From: Shinella sp. UYSO24
GTDB taxonomy: Bacteria > Pseudomonadota > Alphaproteobacteria > Rhizobiales > Rhizobiaceae
Direction: 5' to 3'
Length of the DNA: 64,000 nucleotides
NCBI GenBank assembly: GCA_902167985.1
Contig: CABHNZ010000021.1
Location: 1-64,000, forward strand
A program made the position numbers and the translations under genes. The notes under the pieces are model-generated. The model saw nothing but the letters and a program-made list of their open reading frames with translations, was not told the DNA's origin and ran no database searches. The first letter of the stretch is position 1. Each line of letters begins with the position of its first letter. Shown in pieces: positions 24,514 to 36,278 of this stretch.

Positions 24514-25039
24514 ATGAACAAGATCATTTCCGCTTCGCTCGTATCGCTCTCGCTTCTGATGTCCTCGACGGCTTTTGCCGCCATGCCGGAAAGTGCCGAC
24601 AAGGCCGCGGCGCGATGAATGTCGATAAGGCTCGTTCGTCAAGGTCGTCTCCAGTTCGAATGCCTTCGAGATCGAGTCCAGCAAGCTCGCCGAACAGAAA
24701 GCGAAGGATGCTGATGTCAAGGAATTCGCCAGGCAGATGATCGCCGACCACACAATGGCCGGCGAAGAGCTGAAAAAGGCCGCCAAGCTCGGCGACGAGG
24801 CGCCAAAGCTGTCGCCGAAACATGCCGCCATGCTGGAGCTTCTCAAAGGCGCATCCGAACAGGATTTCCAGCCGCTGTATATCGACATGCAGGCAAGCGC
24901 GCATATGGAAGCCGTCACGCTGTTTGCGACCTATGCCAAGGGCGGAGATGACGCGGCGGTCAAGGAGTTCGCTGTCAAGACGCTGCCCAAGCTCGAGATG
25001 CACAACATGCATGTGATGAAACTCGTTGCCGCTCATTGA
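24514..25039 (+). pseudogene. DUF4142 domain protein, exported, two frameshifts
   Basis: Signal peptide IISASLVSLSLLMSSTAFAA from ATG 24514 (AAGGAG upstream). The frame then breaks at about 24611 (one G missing) and 24632 (one T missing) before the body continues SFVKVVSSSNAFEIESSKL, EFARQMIADHTMAGEELKKA and MHNMHVMKLVAAH. Corrected length is 175 residues, matching the family member at 2554-3084. Two deletions 20 bases apart in GG and TT runs fit sequencing error. It follows the esterase gene by 12 bases. Confidence 0.75.
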
Positions 25040-25211
25040 GATCGGAGAACCCGGCTTCGGGACGACCAGCGGAACTGGCGTCGATCTATGTCGAATCCGC
25101 TGATCTGGAAGCTAGCTGTGCGACCGGTCAGGTCTATGGGTCTGCCCGCGGCAGCGGTCAGCCGTAACCGGAAACGCTTTCTGAAAATCGACAATCAAAG
25201 GAGTATGCGAG

Positions 25212-26375
25212 ATGAAGGCACTAACCTGGCACGGAAGCGGCGACATTCGTTGCGAACAGATTCCCGATCCTCAGATCCAGGATGACCGCGACGCGATCAT
25301 CAAAGTGACGAGCTGCGCCATCTGTGGCTCTGATCTGCATCTCTATGGGGGCTTCGTGCTGGGCATGCATGCCGGCGACGTCATGGGCCACGAGACGATG
25401 GGTGAGGTCGTCGAAGTCGGCCGCGGCAACTCCAAGCTCAAGGTCGGCGACCGCGTCGTCGTGCCGTTCACGATTTCCTGCGGCGAATGCCGTCAGTGCA
25501 AGTGGGGCCAGTTCTCCCTTTGCGAACGGTCGAACCCATCGGGTGCGATGCAGGCGAAGCAGATCGGCTATCCGACCGCCGGATTGTTTGGCTATTCCGA
25601 GATGTATGGCCGCTTCCCCGGCGGGCAGGCACAGTATCTGCGCGTACCCTATGCTGATGTCGGCCCGATCAAGGTTCCGGATGGTCTTTCAGACGAGCAG
25701 GTCCTCTTTCTCTCCGATATCTTCCCGACTGGTTGGATGGCTGCTGAGAATTGCGACATCAAGCCGGGACAGACCGTCGCCGTCTTCGGCTGCGGTCCGG
25801 TCGGCCTCTTCGCCATCAAATCGGCATTCCTGATGGGCGCCGAACGGGTCATTGCTATCGACACAGTACCGGAGCGTCTTGCGCTGGCGCAGGCGTCCGG
25901 CGCGGAGACGCTCGACTATACCGACGAAGACCTGCAGCAGCGGATCCTCGACATGACGGATGGCAAGGGGCCTGACGCTGTGATCGAGGCCGTCGGCATG
26001 GAAAGCCACGGAACCGGCGGCATGATGGAAACCATGCAGACGAAGCTCACATTGACCGAGCGGCCCTACGCACTGTCCCAGGCGATCCTGGCCTGCCGTC
26101 CCGGCGGCACAGTATCGCTGCCGGGTGTCTTCGTCGGCGCGACGGTGCCTGCACCGCTTGGAGCGTTTGTCGGCAAGGGCCTGACGCTTAAGACCGGCCA
26201 GACGCACGTCCAACGCTATCTCGAGCCGCTGATGAACCTCATAGCCGAGGGTAAGATCGATCCGTCCTTCCTGATCACGCACCGGATCAGCCTGGAAGAG
26301 GGTCCCGACGCCTACAAGACGTTCCGTGACAAGGAAGACGGATGTGTGAAGGTCGTGATCCGGCCCAACGGCTGA
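25212..26375 (+). CDS. Zinc-dependent alcohol dehydrogenase (formaldehyde dehydrogenase-like)
   Basis: A 387-residue medium-chain dehydrogenase. Catalytic zinc ligands are in [12 protein letters not shown] and GHETMGEV; the structural zinc loop has four cysteines ([16 protein letters not shown]). The cofactor site is [17 protein letters not shown]. It resembles glutathione-independent formaldehyde/threonine dehydrogenase-like enzymes used in aldehyde detoxification. ATG follows AAAGGAG. An FMN-reductase-like gene follows 33 bases later and is probably cotranscribed. Substrate is not evident from sequence. Confidence 0.9.
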   Translation: MKALTWHGSGDIRCEQIPDPQIQDDRDAIIKVTSCAICGSDLHLYGGFVLGMHAGDVMGHETMGEVVEVGRGNSKLKVGDRVVVPFTISCGECRQCKWGQFSLCERSNPSGAMQAKQIGYPTAGLFGYSEMYGRFPGGQAQYLRVPYADVGPIKVPDGLSDEQVLFLSDIFPTGWMAAENCDIKPGQTVAVFGCGPVGLFAIKSAFLMGAERVIAIDTVPERLALAQASGAETLDYTDEDLQQRILDMTDGKGPDAVIEAVGMESHGTGGMMETMQTKLTLTERPYALSQAILACRPGGTVSLPGVFVGATVPAPLGAFVGKGLTLKTGQTHVQRYLEPLMNLIAEGKIDPSFLITHRISLEEGPDAYKTFRDKEDGCVKVVIRPNG

Positions 26376-26408
26376 GTTGGCAGGCCGCGACAATCAAGGA
26401 GATCTCGA

Positions 26409-27020
26409 ATGACGCTCAAGGCACTCGCACTCAATGCGACCCTGAAACCGACCGGAAAGGACCCCTCATCGACCGACCGAATGCTGGCCTTGATCGCCGA
26501 GCGAATGGCCAGGGCAGACGTCGAGACGGAAATCGTGCGCCTGGCCGACCACGACATCAAGCCGGGCGTCACGTCCGACGAGGGGGCTGGCGATGCCTGG
26601 CCAACCATCCGCAAACAAATTCTCGATGCCGACATTCTCGTGCTCGGCACACCGATATGGATAGGCCAGCCGTCCAGCGTCGTCAAACGCGCGCTGGAAA
26701 GGATGGATGCATTCTTAGAAGAGACAGACGACCAGGGTCGAATGGTCTCTTACGGCCGGGTGGCGGCTATCGCGGTTGTCGGAAATGAGGATGGTGCCCA
26801 TCATGTGAGTGCCGAACTCTACCAGGCTTTGAACGATGTCGGGTTCACGCTTGCGCCGAACGCGGTCGCGTACTGGGTTGGCGAAGCGATGGGGAGCACG
26901 AATTTCGTCGATCTCGACCAGGTTTCCGACAAGGTTATGACAACTGTCGATATGCTCGCCGTGAATACGGTGCATCTGGCCAGATTGCTGAAAGCGCAAC
27001 CCTTCCCTCCATTGAAGTGA
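26409..27020 (+). CDS. NAD(P)H-dependent FMN reductase / flavodoxin-like protein
   Basis: A 203-residue flavodoxin-fold protein. The phosphate loop is LNATLKPTGKDPSSTDRML and the flavin-contact segment is LVLGTPIWIGQPSSVVKRAL. It likely reduces quinones or flavins, or acts with the upstream dehydrogenase. ATG 26409 has AAGGAG upstream. Full length for the family and uninterrupted. Confidence 0.85.
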   Translation: MTLKALALNATLKPTGKDPSSTDRMLALIAERMARADVETEIVRLADHDIKPGVTSDEGAGDAWPTIRKQILDADILVLGTPIWIGQPSSVVKRALERMDAFLEETDDQGRMVSYGRVAAIAVVGNEDGAHHVSAELYQALNDVGFTLAPNAVAYWVGEAMGSTNFVDLDQVSDKVMTTVDMLAVNTVHLARLLKAQPFPPLK

Positions 27021-27308
27021 TGGTCGGCTCACCGTCGGATATGGTGGGGGCATAGCTCATCGCGTTGCCATGCTCGCGCGCTTGGTCAGAAACTTCGCTC
27101 ATATCTTAACGGACGCTTCAAGATTTCTGGCTCGGACTGTCACTGTTTCGGTCGAGGTTCTCTTTGCCTAACAGTCGAAAGCAACACTCATTTCGAAGCG
27201 CTAGACCTCCGGGTTCTCACTCGCCGAAACAGACGATTCCAAAATTTCCCTCGGAACATCTGTCGGCGCCACGCCTTTCCCATCGTCCCCAAGAAAGGAA
27301 TCATTAGA

Positions 27309-28214
27309 ATGGCAACTGCCAATCAGTTCGATATCCAAAATCCCCTCACGCAATACCCGCAGCCTGAATTCCCCAAACAGCCGCAACCTGTCCCAGGTCT
27401 CGCATCTAAAATGGACCCTGTTCCCGATCATGGCGAAACGAGCTATAAGGGCTCCGGCCGGCTGAATGGCCGCAAGGCTCTTGTCACAGGCGGGGATTCC
27501 GGTATCGGCCGGGCCGCGGCTATCGCGTTTGCCCGCGAGGGTGCCGACGTCGTCATCAACTATCTCCCGGAAGAACAGTCCGACGCTGACGAAGTCGTGA
27601 AACTGATCGAGGCGGAAGGACGCAAGGCGGTCGCTATCGCGGGCGATCTGAAGAGCGAAGAGTTTTGCAGGCAGTTGGTCGAGCAGGCTCACAGTGCACT
27701 CGGCGGCCTTGATCTGATTGCGAATGTGGCCGGCCGTCAGAAGGCAGTCGAGAGCATCGCCGAACTCACCACTGAGCAGTTCGACGAAATGTTTAAAACC
27801 AATGTCTACGCGCTTTTCTGGATCTGCAAGGCGGCGCTGCCGCTCCTGCCGGAAGGTGCGACGATCATCAATACCGCCTCGATCCAGGCCTATGAGCCGT
27901 CTGCCAGCCTGCTAGACTATGCGCCAACCAAATCGTCGATCGTTGCCTTCAGCAAGGCGTTGTCCAAGCAGGTCATCGACAAGGGTGTTCGTGTAAATGT
28001 CGTCGCACCCGGTCCGGTTTGGACGCCATTGCAGACGTCGGGCGGTCAGCCGCAGGAGGCGATCGTCAAGTTTGGCAGCCAGGTGCCGATGAAACGTCCC
28101 GGTCAGCCCGCCGAATGTGCACCTCTCTATGTGTTCCTGGCCACCCAGGAATCGAGCTACATCACCGGTGAGGTTTTCGGTGTCACAGGCGGTAACACGC
28201 TGCCTGATGCTTAA
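27309..28214 (+). CDS. SDR family oxidoreductase (YghA/glucose dehydrogenase-like)
   Basis: A 301-residue short-chain dehydrogenase of the same subgroup as 19246-20109, with the [20 protein letters not shown] lead, [32 protein letters not shown] and [13 protein letters not shown]. The catalytic Tyr lies in [10 protein letters not shown]. The stop overlaps the ATG of the next gene (GH15), so they form an operon. Given its neighbours it may oxidise glucose, but YghA-type enzymes have broad substrates. Confidence 0.88.
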   Translation: MATANQFDIQNPLTQYPQPEFPKQPQPVPGLASKMDPVPDHGETSYKGSGRLNGRKALVTGGDSGIGRAAAIAFAREGADVVINYLPEEQSDADEVVKLIEAEGRKAVAIAGDLKSEEFCRQLVEQAHSALGGLDLIANVAGRQKAVESIAELTTEQFDEMFKTNVYALFWICKAALPLLPEGATIINTASIQAYEPSASLLDYAPTKSSIVAFSKALSKQVIDKGVRVNVVAPGPVWTPLQTSGGQPQEAIVKFGSQVPMKRPGQPAECAPLYVFLATQESSYITGEVFGVTGGNTLPDA

Positions 28215-29986
28215 ATCACTCACACCCGAACGCTCGGGCGGCTTTCTGCCGCTCGAGCATTATGCGGCTATCGGCGAGGGGCGCTCCGTCGCTTGATCGG
28301 TGCAAATGGATCGATCGACTGGTGGTGCGCGCCTGATATGGATTCGCCGCCGCTCTTCAATCGATTGCATGATGCTGACGGCGGGCGGTTCTCTCTGATG
28401 CCCGTCATGCCATTTTCCATCGAGCGGCAGTATCGCGAAGACAGCAATGTCCTGGAGACCATTTTCATCACGGATACGGGGCATGCCCGTGTGACGGAAT
28501 CTCTCAATAGCGGGGCCGGCGGGCGACTGCCTGGTGTGAGCTTGCGCGCCGCATTGAAGGACTATCCGGCTTTGTCGACTTCGAGATTGTCATCACCCCT
28601 ATCTGCGCACAGGGCGAGGTCCGGCGCGTCAATCACCCGAACGCGGCCATCCGCTATATCGGAGATTTAACGACGACATTTTGCCATCCTGACACGGTTT
28701 CGATTGTTGAGGATGGCGACGAGATAACAAGGGCTCGTTATAGAGCTGGAGCGGGCGCCAAAGCGTGTATCGCATATCTGGTTGCCGACAAGGCGCCACT
28801 GGCAATGCCTGATTTGTCGGAGATCGATGCGAGGATCGATTTCAGTGACGACGAATGGCGACGATGGTCGCAAAAGCTCTCCTACGAAGGACCGTTTCGC
28901 TCAGACTTCGTGCGATGCGCACTCTCCCTCAAATTTCTGCTCTACTCCAAAACCGGTGCCATCGCAGCGGCTGCCACGTCAGGACTTCCCGAGCGGATCG
29001 GCGGGGAGAAAAATTACGATTATCGCTACGCCTGGATCCGAGATGCTGCCTACACGATCAAGGCGTTTCTGCGCGCAGGCGCACTATCCGAGGCGATCGC
29101 AGCCTTCGGCTGGTTGATCCGCACGATCGATGAAGACGGCCCGACACCTTCGGTGGTCTATACGCTGAGCGGTGGTGAAGTCCCAGACGAAGAGATCATC
29201 GAGGTGCCGGGCTACAAAGGATCGACACCCGTGAGGACCGGCAATCGCGCCAAAAGCCAGGTCCAGCTCAGCTGCTATGGGGATCTCTTGGAGACTGCTG
29301 CGCTATTCGCTGACATGGGGCATGTTCTTGATCCTGCCACAGCGCGCCTCGTCGAGCGCTTGGCCAATCAGGTCGTCGATCGCTGGGAGGAAAAGGACTC
29401 CGGTCTATGGGAATTGGAAGAGCAGCAGCACTATACCTTTTCCAAGATCGGCTGCTGGCTGGCGCTCGATCGCGCAGCTCAGCTTGCACGTGGTGGCCAC
29501 ATAGGCGGTAACGCGGATCGCTGGGAACGGGAGAGCCGCAATATCCGTGACTGGATCGATGCCAACTGTTGGTCGCAGGCCCGGGGCGCATACACTTTCT
29601 TTGCCGGGACAGAAAAGCTCGACGCCGCCTTGCTCTTGACGACGAGGTTCGGCTTCGAACATGAAGATCGCCTTAGTCGCACCCGCGACGCCATTCACCA
29701 GGAACTCGCTGTTGGACCGCTTGTTTATCGTTATAGCGGCGCGTCAGAAGAGGAAGGTGCGTTCATGGCCTGCTCCTGCTGGCTGGTGGAGGCATTCGCG
29801 TTTCTGGGCAAGGTCGATCGAGCGGAAGAGCTGCTAGAGGACCTGCTAAAGCCACTCGGCAACAATTTCGGCATCCTTCCCGAGCAGATCGATCCTTCCA
29901 GTGGCGCAGGTCTGGGCAACTTGCCTCAGGGCCTTAGCCATCTCACCCTTCTTCACGCCATCTACTCACTGCAGGAAAATCGATGA
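28207..29986 (+). pseudogene. GH15 family glycoside hydrolase (glucoamylase/trehalase-like), two frameshifts
   Basis: Starts at ATG 28207, overlapping the SDR stop ([20 protein letters not shown]). One T missing at about 28293 and one C missing at about 28531 split it into three frames. Joined, it reads SIDWWCAPDMDSPPLFNRL, FEIVITPICAQGEVRRVNH and then the hallmark KNYDYRYAWIRDAAYTIKAF of GH15, ending PQGLSHLTLLHAIYSLQENR. Corrected length is 593 residues, normal for bacterial GH15. These enzymes release glucose from alpha-glucans or trehalose. It overlaps the SMP-30 gene by four bases. Confidence 0.88.
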
Positions 29987-30957
29987 CACAAGCTGTACTC
30001 CTAGATGCTTCTTTGCCTGCTTGTCAGCTCGGTGAAGGTATCCATTGGGACGAGCATTCCTCGTCGCTCTGGTGGGTCGATATCCAACAGCAGCAGATCT
30101 ACCGGTATGATCTCGACCAAAAACATCACCAGTCCTGGACGGTTTCGAAGCCGGTGAGCTTTGTGTTCCCCCGCCGTGACGGCCAGATCCTGATCGGTCT
30201 AGCCGATGGTGTCTATGAGTTTGATCCCGCAACCGGAGACGAGTTTCCGATTGCGCTTCTCGATCTTCCGCATGATCACCGCCTCAACGACGGGAAAATG
30301 GATCCGGCAGGACGGCTGTGGGTCGGAACGATCAATACATCGGCAGAACCCTTGGAGACGGCAGCACTCTACCTGCTTGAGGGCGATCATCTCCAAGAAG
30401 TCGAGGGTGGCTATACCAATGCAAACGGCAAGGCGTGGAGTGTCGACGAGAAGACAATGTTTCACGCCGATACGGGCCGCGATACCATCTGGATGTACGA
30501 CTATAATCTCGATGATGGCTCGCTCGCAAACAAGCGCGTCTTCGCCAAAACCGTGGACGGAAGTCCGGATGGACTCGAGGCCGATCATGAGGACAGGCTC
30601 TATGCCGCGATCTTCGGGGGGGCCAGAGTGGATATCCTTTCGATGCGAGGCGAGGTCCTTGGCCACATCGGTCTTCCTGTGCCGAACGTTACAAGTTGCT
30701 GCCTTGGTGGATTGGACCGAAGGACGCTGTTCATCACGACGGCTTTTGATGGAATGAGTGAGGAGGAACGGAGGTCGGCGCCCTTGTCCGGGCAGATTTT
30801 CCAGTTTGAGCTGCGTCGATGGGCGCCAAGCTTGGCATCGAAACCCTCAGCACTCATCGGCAAGATTGTTGCGGGAGAAAACATTGCCAGCCCGAAGCGT
30901 AGCAATTCCGATTCCCCTGTTGCGCGAGAACCGACATCTGGGCCGACGCCGAGTTGA
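29983..30957 (+). CDS. SMP-30/gluconolactonase family protein
   Basis: A 324-residue six-bladed propeller lactonase. It has the N-terminal metal Glu in QLGEGIHWDEHSSSLWWVDI, the DHRLNDGKMDPAGRLWVGT blade, and the catalytic-region NGKAWSVDEKTMFHADTG and SPDGLEADHEDRL. It hydrolyses sugar lactones such as gluconolactone. It overlaps GH15 by ATGA. The last 45 residues after QIFQFEL are not family-like and a 3' frameshift is possible. With the SDR and GH15 genes it suggests glucan to glucose to gluconolactone to gluconate, which is inference. Confidence 0.87.
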   Translation: MTQAVLLDASLPACQLGEGIHWDEHSSSLWWVDIQQQQIYRYDLDQKHHQSWTVSKPVSFVFPRRDGQILIGLADGVYEFDPATGDEFPIALLDLPHDHRLNDGKMDPAGRLWVGTINTSAEPLETAALYLLEGDHLQEVEGGYTNANGKAWSVDEKTMFHADTGRDTIWMYDYNLDDGSLANKRVFAKTVDGSPDGLEADHEDRLYAAIFGGARVDILSMRGEVLGHIGLPVPNVTSCCLGGLDRRTLFITTAFDGMSEEERRSAPLSGQIFQFELRRWAPSLASKPSALIGKIVAGENIASPKRSNSDSPVAREPTSGPTPS

Positions 30958-31002
30958 TACGTTTGCGTAGGGGATTTTCGCAAGTGGACTTGTGCAGGCG
31001 GA

Positions 31003-31487
31003 TTAGCGCGTCATGCCCCATAAATATCCAATCAAAGCGGCAACGCCCACCGCCGCCATGGGTCGCTCGCGAACTCGATCCTCAAGGCTGCGAACTGCGT
31101 TCGCACTTCCACCTTTATGACGTCTACGCCACCTTCCGCAACCTCCCGGATATTTTCCCTCAGACGGGCGACGTCGCGACGCAGAGCGCGGACTTCCTCC
31201 GACGTATCGAGCAGTTCCGGCTCTGTGGCACCTCGAATTTCAAGGGCTTCCTCGACCAGTGGGTAGTCGCCGTCGTCGGGCAGGTCCGCTGCCCGGTCTG
31301 ATTGCACCATGCCGATCACATCCGCCCGACCCGCTGGAATGGAGGTGATCGTCGTGGATACAGGATCGGAAGCAGGGAGTGTTGCTTCCAGGCCTTTGTC
31401 CAGGGTGCCGGAGCCAGCTGCAGCGCGCTGACGGTTCTGTTCCTCTCGCATCGATTGGACGGCCGGCGAATTGCTCGGTTCAGACAT
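31003..31487 (-). CDS. ElaB/YqjD (DUF883)-like membrane-anchored protein, 3' frameshift
   Basis: Paralogue of 12773-13243: it shares ATLPASDPVSTTITSIPAG and a coiled-coil (EEVRALRRDVARLRENIREV). The frame as sequenced ends WRRWALPL, but adding one G at about 31067 gives DPWAAVGVAALIGYLWGMTR and a TAA at 31003, the same membrane anchor as the paralogue. Corrected length is 161 residues. ATG 31487 follows AAGGAG. It likely decorates the inner membrane; the function of this family in rhizobia is unknown. Confidence 0.7.
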
Positions 31488-31514
31488 GGTTCTCTCCTTC
31501 TCGGAAGCTAGCGT

Positions 31515-32042
31515 TCATGCGTTTGTGCCCGTTGAGAGCGCGCTCGCCGAACGGAGTACGTCTTCTTCACTCGGAACCTTGCCATCCGGCGTGAGATCGT
31601 CCACGGCCTTCGGCAGATCGCGAGTCAGCCTCTCGAGGATGTCCTCGCGCGACAGTCCGGTCTTTGCCGTGAGCTCGTCGAGGACATCCGGGCCGAGGGC
31701 CTCGGAGAGCTGGCCCCGTTCAATAGGGGCGTTCGGGCCCGGCTGGACCCAGGTGTCTGCCTTATCGCCGTGACCGTTTTGCTGAAACGTCTTCAAGAGG
31801 TCGCCGAGGCCGCCGCTCAGGATGCCGCCGGTTGTGAGGCCTCCGAGCAGGTCTCCAAGACCGCCTTGGCCACCGAAGAGACCACCCAGCCCACCATTCG
31901 CCTTGTCGTTCGGGCGAGATGTCTCGCCGTCTTGTGGCTGCCTGTTCTGTAGGCCGCGCAGCACCTCTGCTATCTTGTCCCGGTTTTGATAGCCAGCCAC
32001 GGCAAGCGCGCCCAACAGCGCTTTCATAGGTCCACTCATCAT
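31515..32042 (-). CDS. YidB/DUF937-like protein
   Basis: A 175-residue protein with a helical start (MKALLGALAVAGYQNRDKIAEVL), a glycine-rich repeat region (GGLGGLFGGQGGLGDLLGGL) and a C-terminal helical domain typical of YidB: NAPIERGQLSEALGPDVLDEL and TGLSREDILERLTRDLPKAV. The start is one of two adjacent ATGs (32042, 32039) behind GGGAG. It lies between the ElaB-like gene and katE on the same strand. Function unknown; often stress-linked. Confidence 0.8.
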   Translation of the reverse strand: MMSGPMKALLGALAVAGYQNRDKIAEVLRGLQNRQPQDGETSRPNDKANGGLGGLFGGQGGLGDLLGGLTTGGILSGGLGDLLKTFQQNGHGDKADTWVQPGPNAPIERGQLSEALGPDVLDELTAKTGLSREDILERLTRDLPKAVDDLTPDGKVPSEEDVLRSASALSTGTNA

Positions 32043-32170
32043 TTTTCGATCTCCCGGTTCGCCGCTTCGAGCGCAATGCTCCAAAGACCGACAATACTGA
32101 ACGGCGTCTGCCGTTTCCGTCATCTCCTAAAGGGTGGACGGCGCGGACAAACGTTGCCCGCGCCTCCTAT

Positions 32171-34321
<2,151 letters not shown>

Positions 34322-34352
34322 GGTAGTCCCCGATGAGTGTGGTCGGATGTCA

Positions 34353-34378
34353 AAAGGCCGCCCCGAGGGACGGCCTTT
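34353..34378 (-). terminator. Hairpin between the YciF-like gene and katE
   Basis: An eight-pair stem (AAAGGCCG / CGGCCTTT) with a ten-base loop, 17 bases after the YciF-like stop. The trailing T-run is short on the minus strand, so it may attenuate rather than fully stop transcription into katE. Confidence 0.55.
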
Positions 34379-34394
34379 CAGAGATTGCGATGAC

Positions 34395-34898
34395 TTAGGC
34401 TGCCTTGCTCTTGCCCTTGGCGTTTGCGGACGCCTTCGCAAGCTGTGTAAGCTTCTTGTCGGTAGCCTCCTCCTCCGAGAGGTTCGCCTGCAGCAGCGGC
34501 ACGGCGTCCTTCAGTCCGAGCTGGTTCGCCCATTCGATGAGCGTGCCGTAGCGGGCGATCTCGTAGTGTTCGACCGCCTGGGCGGAGGAGATAAGGCCTG
34601 CGTCGAGAGCCGAAGAATCCTTGAATTCTTCGATAATCTCTTCGCCTTCGGCGATGATGCCCTGGATCGCCTCACAGGTCTTGCCACGCGCCGACTTGCC
34701 GAGGAGTTCGAAAACCTGCTCGAGGCGTTCAATCTGTCCCTGGGTCTCGTCGCGGTGCTGCAGGAAGCCGGCCTTGCCTTCTTCGGACTGCGCGGCGCGG
34801 GCCATCTTCGGAAGGGCCTTCAGGATCTGCTTCTCTGCGAAATAGATGTCCTTCAATGTGTCGAGGAACAAGTCGTCCAGTGTCTTGGTGGCTTCCAT
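34395..34898 (-). CDS. YciE/YciF ferritin-like protein (DUF892)
   Basis: A 167-residue four-helix protein of the YciF family. Metal-ligand positions are visible in the helices [51 protein letters not shown] and [17 protein letters not shown]. The C-terminal Lys/Ala tail ([13 protein letters not shown]) is low complexity. Family members bind iron and respond to stress. ATG 34898 follows GGGAG. It lies between DUF3597 and katE and is probably transcribed from 35525. Confidence 0.9.
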   Translation of the reverse strand: MEATKTLDDLFLDTLKDIYFAEKQILKALPKMARAAQSEEGKAGFLQHRDETQGQIERLEQVFELLGKSARGKTCEAIQGIIAEGEEIIEEFKDSSALDAGLISSAQAVEHYEIARYGTLIEWANQLGLKDAVPLLQANLSEEEATDKKLTQLAKASANAKGKSKAA

Positions 34899-34936
34899 TT
34901 CATTTCTCCCTTGTGATTGAATGGTGGATCAGACCC

Positions 34937-35428
34937 TCAGTCGAGCAGGTCTGCCGGGACTTTGCCGCCGTTTTCGGAAAGCTTTTTCATGAGCGCCTTG
35001 TGGAGGAAGGTATTCATTTTCGCGCTGTCGTGGACATCTCCTGAGTAGCCGAGCTCCTGGGCCAGCTCCTTGCGTTCTTCGATGCTTGCGTTCATGCCCA
35101 GGGCCTTCATCAGGTCGACGATGGAGTGCCGCCAGTCGAGCTTCTGCCCAGACTTCTTTACGGCCGCCTCCAGGATCGTTTCGACATCGACGGGATCACC
35201 TGCCCTCACGCCCGTCGCTACGTCACCATTCGCCTGCTGCTGCTGACCGGAGGACTGCGCCGGTGCGGAGGCCGCAGCGGTCAATTCTGGCGTTGTCGGG
35301 GTCGGCGACGCGGCGGACGATCCGGGCGTTAATGATGGCGAAGTTGTGGACGGCGTAGACGACTGCGTCGCGGGGGCGGCATGGGCCTCGCCAAAAATCG
35401 CATGCTTGATGCGGTCGAGAATGCTCAA
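34937..35428 (-). CDS. DUF3597 domain protein
   Basis: A 163-residue protein. The N-terminus SILDRIKHAIFGEAHA is followed by a long Ser/Thr/Pro/Gln-rich linker, then the DUF3597 domain: VDVETILEAAVKKSGQKLDW, RHSIVDLMKALGMNASIEER, ELGYSGDVHDSAKMN and HKALMKKLSENGG. The start is TTG at 35428, decided by the strong AAGGAGG site. A perfect stress promoter lies 96 bases upstream. Family function unknown, though it recurs with stress genes. Confidence 0.85.
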   Translation of the reverse strand: MSILDRIKHAIFGEAHAAPATQSSTPSTTSPSLTPGSSAASPTPTTPELTAAASAPAQSSGQQQQANGDVATGVRAGDPVDVETILEAAVKKSGQKLDWRHSIVDLMKALGMNASIEERKELAQELGYSGDVHDSAKMNTFLHKALMKKLSENGGKVPADLLD

Positions 35429-35524
35429 TGTTTCCTCCTTTGCGGGTTCGGGACGCTTTGCGACCGCTCAGCGCGTGGCGAGCGGGGCTCAGATTGTCCG
35501 ATCACGTGACCGTGAGGCTCATCT

Positions 35525-35549
35525 AACGATGTGAGATAGTGAGAGTTCC
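35525..35549 (-). promoter_or_regulatory. EcfG-type promoter of the DUF3597-yciF-katE unit
   Basis: On the minus strand GGAAC, 16 bases, CGTT: exact consensus, 96 bases upstream of the TTG start of the DUF3597 gene. Confidence 0.7.
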
Positions 35550-35905
35550 AGCGGGCGAGTGCCGATAGATGACATTCGTCCGAAAATGGGGTCCTGTACG
35601 CCACCGTACGAAAGAGTGCCGAGCTTTTGAAATCCGCCGACGAACTTCAACGAACTTGCGCTCAATGCCGGCAAAGCGATAGCAGCATCCATCCTTACTG
35701 CCGCACAGGCCACGCCCTTCTCTGGGTCAATCTAAAACGTGGATTGCGCAATGGTGGGCGCTTTGCGCTGCAGGACGGATAACGTCTCGTCCGACGAGCG
35801 TGTTCGCAAACTTCTATGAGATGGTCCCTATTCATCAGTCTCCAAGCGGGCACTATTAAAGGGCGCTCAAGTCTGCGAGGGGGGCACGTCTCCCGGGATG
35901 TCTGA
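35550..35905. other. Intergenic region, nothing recognised
   Basis: About 350 bases upstream of the stress promoter. A minus-strand frame at 35519-35713 lacks a ribosome site and overlaps the promoter, so I do not call it. Confidence 0.35.
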
Positions 35906-36277
35906 TCACGCCATTAGACCGAAAGCGCTCAGTGCTTCAAACAGTTCGGTCTCACTAACCGGCTTGGTCAGGAAGGTGGCATCGGCAGGCAACTTCGCAG
36001 GATCTGGATTGTATCGTCCGGAAATGACGATGATCCGGCGATTAGGCCAATGGCCGCAAACGCGGCGCGCCAACTCCAGCCCATCCATCGAACCGGGCAT
36101 ATCGATATCGGTGATGAGCGCTGAGATATCTGTTTCAAGCAGGATCGCCCAGGCCTCGTCGGCATTCGCCGCTTCCAGCACCCGGTAGCCGAAATCCTGC
36201 AGGGTATCGGCGAGATCCATCCGGATCAGGCCATCGTCTTCGACGACCAGAAGCGGTCCTTTTGTCGACAAGGCCAT
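35906..36277 (-). CDS. Single-domain response regulator
   Basis: A 123-residue receiver with LLVVEDDGLIRMDLADTL, phospho-Asp in ALITDIDMPGSMDG, IIVISGRYNPD and FLTKPVSETEL. The MPGSMDG and SGR segments put it outside the FAT GUY group, closer to CheY-like receivers found next to HWE kinases. ATG 36277 follows AAGGAG in the end of the kinase gene with only one base between the two genes, so it is the cognate partner. Confidence 0.88.
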   Translation of the reverse strand: MALSTKGPLLVVEDDGLIRMDLADTLQDFGYRVLEAANADEAWAILLETDISALITDIDMPGSMDGLELARRVCGHWPNRRIIVISGRYNPDPAKLPADATFLTKPVSETELFEALSAFGLMA

Positions 36278-36278
36278 A

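Noticed and set aside
27246-27270. GGAAC-N16-CCTT upstream of the SDR gene, and similar CTT-type sites upstream of the Ku gene (about 53180-53205) and the catalase-like gene (about 61310-61335)
   Set aside because: The -10 lacks the GTT core; recorded as near misses only.
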